Shown here: positions 60,134-64,000 of the stretch, in pieces
Numbering within the stretch: the stretch's first letter is position 1
Layout: every line of letters begins with the position of its first letter
Origin: Sporomusa ovata DSM 2662
Lineage (GTDB): Bacteria; Bacillota; Negativicutes; Sporomusales; Sporomusaceae
Direction: 5' to 3'
DNA: 64,000 bases
NCBI RefSeq assembly: GCF_000445445.1
Contig: NZ_ASXP01000002.1
Coordinates: 744,001 to 808,000 of the forward strand
Made by a program: the position numbers and the translations under genes
The notes under the pieces: model-generated
What the model saw: the letters and a program-made list of their open reading frames with translations, nothing else
Database searches by the model: none
What the model was told of the DNA's origin: nothing

Positions 60134-61093
60134 ATGGATGATAAAACGAGAGCAGCTTCTGGTTCAAGTAATACTTCAGGCATGACTGTCAAAACAGTTG
60201 CCGGTGTAACTACTGTTGATAGTGCTGAATTGGAATGCGGCTGCCCGGAACCAGGTCCGGAGACAATTGAGGTAGAACAAGTCCTGGGGGCTGAAATGGC
60301 CCAACGGGTTGTGGAACTCGATTTGTTTGTTCCGGCGCAGAAGCCAGATATTGAACAAGTAGTTGACGTATATGTGAAAGAGCTGGAAATTAACAAAGTT
60401 GATGTTATTCCAGACAAGGTTATTGTGCGTGGTGAATTAGAGGTAAAGGTAATGTATGTTGCTGATTTACCTGATCAGCCGGTACATGCGTTTGAAAAAA
60501 GGCATATTCGTTGGACACGGGATATTGTGATTGATGGTGCTGAACCTGATATGAAGGCAACAGCCGATGCAACTGTGGAATTTGTTGACTATGATTTCCA
60601 TTGTCATCATGACAGGCGTAAGGTGCATATTACTATTGTACTTAAGGTCTGGGCCCGGGTAGTTACTACCACCGAGATGGATGTATTTGCGTTAAGTCCG
60701 ATTGATGAAATCGGTATCGTCGAAAGTACTACATCTACAGATAAAGTCAGTGCCAGTCAGTTTACTGATGAAAATGTATCAGCGGCAGAAACTGGTGGTG
60801 GAAACATAGCAGGGTTTGGCGAACAAAATGTTATCGTCACCGGTCCGATGACACCAACTGCCGGTACAGCCACTAGTGCCACCGGTATAGTAACAGTAAC
60901 TGGCAATACAGTTAATATCAGAAGTGGACCTGGCACAAATTTCCCTGTTGTAACAAAGGTTAACAAAGGCACGACATTAACCGTTAAGGAACAGGCTTTT
61001 GGCTGGTACAAAGTAGTGCTTACTGATGGTGCTACCACTGGCTGGATAGCTAGTTGGCTGGTAAATAGCACTACGGTTAATGCAAAAGGTTGA
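60134..61093 (+). CDS. DUF3794 (SPOCS) protein with C-terminal SH3b domain
   Basis: 319 residues. SPOCS domain in residues ~50-190 (VPAQKPDIEQVVDVYVKELEIN, DKVIVRGELEVKVMYVADLP), a Thr/Ser-rich linker, then a bacterial SH3 domain at ~254-315 (NTVNIRSGPGTNFPVVTKVNKG, GWIASWLVN) that binds peptidoglycan peptides in related proteins. The matching insert position here is only a short DFHCHHDRR. Same operon as the previous gene (35-base gap). Possibly links coat and cortex. Confidence 0.87.
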   Translation: MDDKTRAASGSSNTSGMTVKTVAGVTTVDSAELECGCPEPGPETIEVEQVLGAEMAQRVVELDLFVPAQKPDIEQVVDVYVKELEINKVDVIPDKVIVRGELEVKVMYVADLPDQPVHAFEKRHIRWTRDIVIDGAEPDMKATADATVEFVDYDFHCHHDRRKVHITIVLKVWARVVTTTEMDVFALSPIDEIGIVESTTSTDKVSASQFTDENVSAAETGGGNIAGFGEQNVIVTGPMTPTAGTATSATGIVTVTGNTVNIRSGPGTNFPVVTKVNKGTTLTVKEQAFGWYKVVLTDGATTGWIASWLVNSTTVNAKG

Positions 61094-61101
61094 GAGTAGC
61101 A

Positions 61102-61136
61102 ACCCAGGGATAGTAATCATCCCTGGGTATTGTTTT
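61102..61136 (+). terminator. First terminator after the SPOCS pair
   Basis: ACCCAGGGA/TCCCTGGGT followed by ATTGTTTTC. Confidence 0.8.
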
Positions 61137-61150
61137 CATTTGCTTACACC

Positions 61151-61185
61151 AAAATCCCGGAGGCGCTAAGCTGCCGGGATTTTTG
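61151..61185 (+). terminator. Second terminator after the SPOCS pair
   Basis: AAAATCCCGG..CCGGGATTTT stem with a T-run, 15 bases after the first. Confidence 0.8.
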
Positions 61186-61229
61186 GTCCGGATGGAAAGG
61201 TTAAATCTGCGGTGAGAGGAGATGGCCTA

Positions 61230-62033
61230 ATGTATCGGGCGTTAAAATATATCGGTCCGGTGGGGCTGGGAGCCACATCTCCACAACTATTTCGCGCCGA
61301 AAATGACTGTGGAGAAGTAAAGGTATGTGTTGTTAAGTTATCATCCAATCGTCTTGGATCCAAGGTTCTCGTAAACGAGTTGCTTGCCGCTCATTTTGGC
61401 GATTGGCTAAAGCTTTGCTTTCCGCCAGGGGGACTTATTGACATTTCTCCAAAGGTATTGGCCGGTAGCCGGCGCTTGACTGCTGCTGCCGTAGTGCCGG
61501 GTTGGCACTTTGGGTGTGAGTATTTGCAAGGAGTTGGCTATGTAAACAAATACAATCTGCATCAGGCAGTAAATAAAGATCAAATGGCTGGCGTTATGCT
61601 GTTTGACCACTTGTTCCATAATCCTGACCGGACGGAAAATAGAAAAAATCTGCTAATCCGCAAAGAACGGGATGGCTATAAGCTGTATGCGATTGATAAT
61701 TCACATTTGTTTCGTCGCGGCAAATGGACAACCGGTATGCTGGAAGAGTTAGCTGATACGATTACGGTAAATCATCGCCGTTCCTATGGTGTACTTTTGA
61801 AATATTATCTAAGGCCGGCACAATTATTCAAGTATGCTGCAGCCGTTAAGAATATTGAGGATGCGAAATTTGCTCAGTTTATGGATAGTATTCCTGAGGA
61901 GTGGCTGCCTGATAAGGCGGAGCGGCAGGCTTTGCTTGAGTTTCTTGTTAGCAGGTGTGACAAAGCCTGCTGGGTAGCAGAACAATTAAGCCGGCTAATC
62001 CCGAATATACATCGGGGTACCGACATTTATTAA
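61230..62033 (+). CDS. HipA-like kinase-fold protein
   Basis: 267 residues from the ATG at 61230 (AGAGGAG upstream; a GTG at 61212 is less likely). The sequence fits the short HipA-like kinase family: an N-terminal lobe with VCVVKLSSN and NELLAAHFGDWL, and a catalytic loop MLFDHLFHNPDRTENRKNLL (HxDR/N-type) followed by YAIDNSHLF. Substrate unknown. No HipB-like antitoxin gene adjoins it, so a toxin role is doubtful. Its 3' end overlaps the convergent transpeptidase gene by 39 bases. Confidence 0.7.
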   Translation: MYRALKYIGPVGLGATSPQLFRAENDCGEVKVCVVKLSSNRLGSKVLVNELLAAHFGDWLKLCFPPGGLIDISPKVLAGSRRLTAAAVVPGWHFGCEYLQGVGYVNKYNLHQAVNKDQMAGVMLFDHLFHNPDRTENRKNLLIRKERDGYKLYAIDNSHLFRRGKWTTGMLEELADTITVNHRRSYGVLLKYYLRPAQLFKYAAAVKNIEDAKFAQFMDSIPEEWLPDKAERQALLEFLVSRCDKACWVAEQLSRLIPNIHRGTDIY

Positions 62034-62477
62034 GGCAAATATTTCTTCAGCATGCGCGTTATGCATCCGGATACAGCCGTTAGAAACCATTTTACCAATT
62101 AGCCAGGGGGCATTTGTACCATGAAGACCATAGGCATCATAATTGAGGCCCATCCAGCGTGTGCCGAGCACTCCGCCCGGGTTGGTAATTTTCGTGGCAA
62201 TGGCAAAATTGCCGGTAGGTGTTGGGGTTGATGGTTTGCCGATGGCAACTGGGTATTGCCGGACTGGGTTATTACCATCAAATAAGGTTATTTGGCGCTG
62301 GGATTTAACCAGGAGAATATTTGCTCGGGGCAGTATGTGGCTGGCTCTGATAGGGGAGACTGGTAGTACCTCCTCAGTGGTGGCAGTCAGGTTTTGACAG
62401 TAGGAGATATAATTTTCGCCTGCTGCCAGCGTAATGTTTCTGAAAGATTCGGGCAAATAAATCTTTCTAATAATCAA
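61995..62477 (-). CDS. L,D-transpeptidase (YkuD domain)
   Basis: 160 residues. The YkuD catalytic motif is complete: HGTNAPW with His119 and SNGCIRMHN with Cys135. It has no signal peptide or membrane helix, so it may be a spore-compartment or non-classically located enzyme, as for Bacillus YkuD-like coat proteins. TTG start with GGAGGT upstream. Confidence 0.9.
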   Translation of the reverse strand: MIIRKIYLPESFRNITLAAGENYISYCQNLTATTEEVLPVSPIRASHILPRANILLVKSQRQITLFDGNNPVRQYPVAIGKPSTPTPTGNFAIATKITNPGGVLGTRWMGLNYDAYGLHGTNAPWLIGKMVSNGCIRMHNAHAEEIFALINVGTPMYIRD

Positions 62478-62620
62478 TATGCTTCGACCTCCGTTTGCAC
62501 CCGTTTTTCTGCTTCATTATATTCAATACCCGTCAATTTGGTTAATAAAAACCTATTGAATAAATTTTATACAATATTGGTAAAAATAGGAGCAAAGGGT
62601 AAACAGGAGAATTTGTTAGG

Positions 62621-63457
62621 ATGAATGACACAACAACAGCAAATAAAGACAAACCGGGCGGTAGTTTACTTATCATTGGTGGTCATGAAGATAAAGTAGG
62701 CGAGTGCTTGATATTGCGTCAGTTTATTGATATGGCTGGCGGCAGAAATAGCCGGATTGTAGTAATTGCTACTGCCACCGGCCAGCCACGCCTTGTGGGT
62801 AATGAATACCGACAACTATTTTCCTCTCTCGGAGTGGCGGCAGTTACCATTATGGCTGTTGCCGACCGGGAGGCGGCAAACCAACAGGAACAGGCTGAGA
62901 TTATAAGGCAGGCTACCGGCATATTTTTCACAGGTGGTGACCAACTGCGTTTTACCAGTATTCTTGGAGGGTCCGCAGTTGACGCTGCCATTCGGGCTGC
63001 TTTCAGGCAAGGAGCCGTCATTGCCGGGACAAGTGCAGGGGCCGCTGTTATGAGTGAGACCATGATTGTAGCCGGTAACTCCAATGATACACCTAAGAAG
63101 TCTTCCTTAATCATGGCTCAGGGCATGGGGTTTTTAGCAGAGGGGGTAGTTGATCAGCATTTTGCCCAACGTGGACGTATTAACCGTTTGCTGGAAGCAG
63201 TCGCCCAAAATCCGCATGTTTTGGGAATCGGCATTGACGAAGATACAGCCCTTGTCGTTGGACCTGACCGGCTTTGTCAGGTAATTGGCTCACAGACGGT
63301 GACCATTATTGATGGTAAGAGTATTATCTATTCCAATATTTCTGAATCCAATCGCTATCAGCCACTAGCCATATCTAATGTACTATTACACATTTTACCT
63401 GCAGGATTTGGTTTTGATTTAAATCTAAGGCTGCCACTGCAGCTTGCTACTAATTAG
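62621..63457 (+). CDS. cphB: Cyanophycinase
   Basis: 278 residues. GGSLLIIGGHEDK at the start, GIFFTGGDQLR, the nucleophile Ser in AGTSAGAAVMS and QHFAQRGRINRL fit the serine-peptidase-like CphB, which cuts cyanophycin to Asp-Arg dipeptides. Followed by cphA after 17 bases. Confidence 0.93.
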   Translation: MNDTTTANKDKPGGSLLIIGGHEDKVGECLILRQFIDMAGGRNSRIVVIATATGQPRLVGNEYRQLFSSLGVAAVTIMAVADREAANQQEQAEIIRQATGIFFTGGDQLRFTSILGGSAVDAAIRAAFRQGAVIAGTSAGAAVMSETMIVAGNSNDTPKKSSLIMAQGMGFLAEGVVDQHFAQRGRINRLLEAVAQNPHVLGIGIDEDTALVVGPDRLCQVIGSQTVTIIDGKSIIYSNISESNRYQPLAISNVLLHILPAGFGFDLNLRLPLQLATN

Positions 63458-63474
63458 CTAAAGGGGATTGCAAC

Positions 63475-64000
63475 ATGAATTTATTATCTACACGCTATAT
63501 TGCCGGACCTAACATTTACAGTTATCGCCCGGTTATTAAAGCGACTCTTGATATTGGCAGCTATGAAGACATAGACAGCAGTGGAATGGTTGATTTTGTT
63601 GTGTGCTTATTAGCAATATTGCCAGGACTGCACAAGCATAGCTGCTCACGGGGTTATCCTGGCGGTTTTGTAGAACGTTTGCATGAGGGAACGTATCTGG
63701 CACACATTTTTGAGCATGTAGCGCTTGAACTACAGTCGCTAAGTGGTGACGAATATGCCTCTGCTTTTGGCAAGACCCGCAGATCGGGGCGTCGGGGCGT
63801 TTATCAGGTTGTATTTGGTTGTAAATCAGGTCAGGTAGGATTAGCCGCCGCTGACGGTGCCTACCGCTTGCTCGTGGCAGTGCTTAATGGACAAGCTTTT
63901 AATGTGCCGGAGGTAGTTGCGAAGCTAAAAAGAATTGGAGAAGAAGGCAGGTTGGGACCAAGTACAGCAGCTATTTATGAAGCGGCGCGAAGGCGAGGTA
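63475..64000 (+). CDS. cphA: Cyanophycin synthetase, N-terminal part (cut by window end)
   Basis: The first 175 residues of a frame open to the window end. It has the CphA N-terminal domain: GPNIYSYRPVIKATLDIG, a GLHKHSCSRGYPGGF segment and HIFEHVALELQSL. CphA polymerises Asp and Arg into cyanophycin, a nitrogen store. The ATG-grasp and Mur-ligase domains would lie beyond the window. GGGG ribosome site. Confidence 0.92.
   Translation, partial: MNLLSTRYIAGPNIYSYRPVIKATLDIGSYEDIDSSGMVDFVVCLLAILPGLHKHSCSRGYPGGFVERLHEGTYLAHIFEHVALELQSLSGDEYASAFGKTRRSGRRGVYQVVFGCKSGQVGLAAADGAYRLLVAVLNGQAFNVPEVVAKLKRIGEEGRLGPSTAAIYEAARRRG

Noticed and set aside
61230..62033. HipBA toxin-antitoxin pair
   Set aside because: No HipB-like HTH gene adjoins the HipA-like gene, and the protein is of the short kinase type.

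Overview
The window looks like the chromosome of a spore-forming, diderm, anaerobic Firmicute of the Negativicutes type (Sporomusa-like). This is inferred from gene content, not from a database search. Sporulation and Firmicute-core genes are present (yabG, an AbrB/SpoVT-type regulator, two DUF3794/SPOCS proteins, the tmk-yaaR-holB-ricT-rsmI and metG-tatD-yabE-rnmV-rsmA runs). They sit beside an outer-membrane-type secretin in a Tad pilus locus and a Selenomonas-type lysine/ornithine decarboxylase, a combination expected of a sporulating diderm.

The standout region is about 3.9-24.2 kb, a pyrrolysine-dependent methylamine-utilisation island. On the minus strand lies amt1-glnK1-mtbC-mtbB, followed after two terminators by amt2-glnK2. 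On the plus strand lie a second mtmC-like corrinoid protein gene, a truncated IS630-type helix-turn-helix gene, then mtmC-mtmB-pylT-ramA-like-mtbA-like-pylSc-pylB-pylC-pylD-pylSn, a UroD/thioredoxin fusion, a CobW-type GTPase and a GNAT acetyltransferase. Both mtmB and mtbB are interrupted by one in-frame amber (TAG) codon at the position where archaeal homologues carry pyrrolysine. A tRNA with a CUA anticodon (pylT) and all biosynthetic and charging genes are present, with PylS split into two polypeptides as in other bacteria. Logic: MtmB and MtbB demethylate mono- and dimethylamine onto the corrinoid proteins MtmC and MtbC; the RamA-like protein reactivates the corrinoid; the UroD-family proteins are candidates for moving the methyl group onward; Amt/GlnK would handle the ammonium released or import methylammonium. 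No trimethylamine methyltransferase (mttB) is in the window. The amt1 and mtmC operons share a near-identical promoter and a downstream dyad (TACCGTTAT ... AACGGTA), and several leaders carry intrinsic terminators, so control by a common factor and by attenuation is likely.

Other regions. 1-3.8 kb: end of a CydC-like ABC exporter, a DUF2225 protein, a flavin reductase and the basic amino acid decarboxylase. 24.7-26.5 kb: a small EamA-type transporter and CorA. 26.7-36.6 kb: a Tad/Flp pilus locus (cpaB, secretin, cpaE, tadB, a DegS-like histidine kinase, flp, tadE, tadG, cpaF, tadC) lacking a visible prepilin peptidase. 36.8-39.2 kb: amidohydrolase, ppnP, zinc-ribbon protein, DUF192. 39.3-45.5 kb: decarboxylase, tmk, yaaR, holB, ricT, trmN6-like, rsmI. 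45.5-57.1 kb: abrB, metG, tatD, yabE, an SbmA-like ABC protein, rnmV, rsmA, a glycosyltransferase, yabG and an orphan N6-adenine DNA methylase. 57.2-62.5 kb: CAP protein, Cys-rich small protein, unknown 128-aa protein, two SPOCS proteins (one with an Asp/His-rich insert), HipA-like kinase, L,D-transpeptidase. 62.6-64 kb: cyanophycinase and the start of cyanophycin synthetase.
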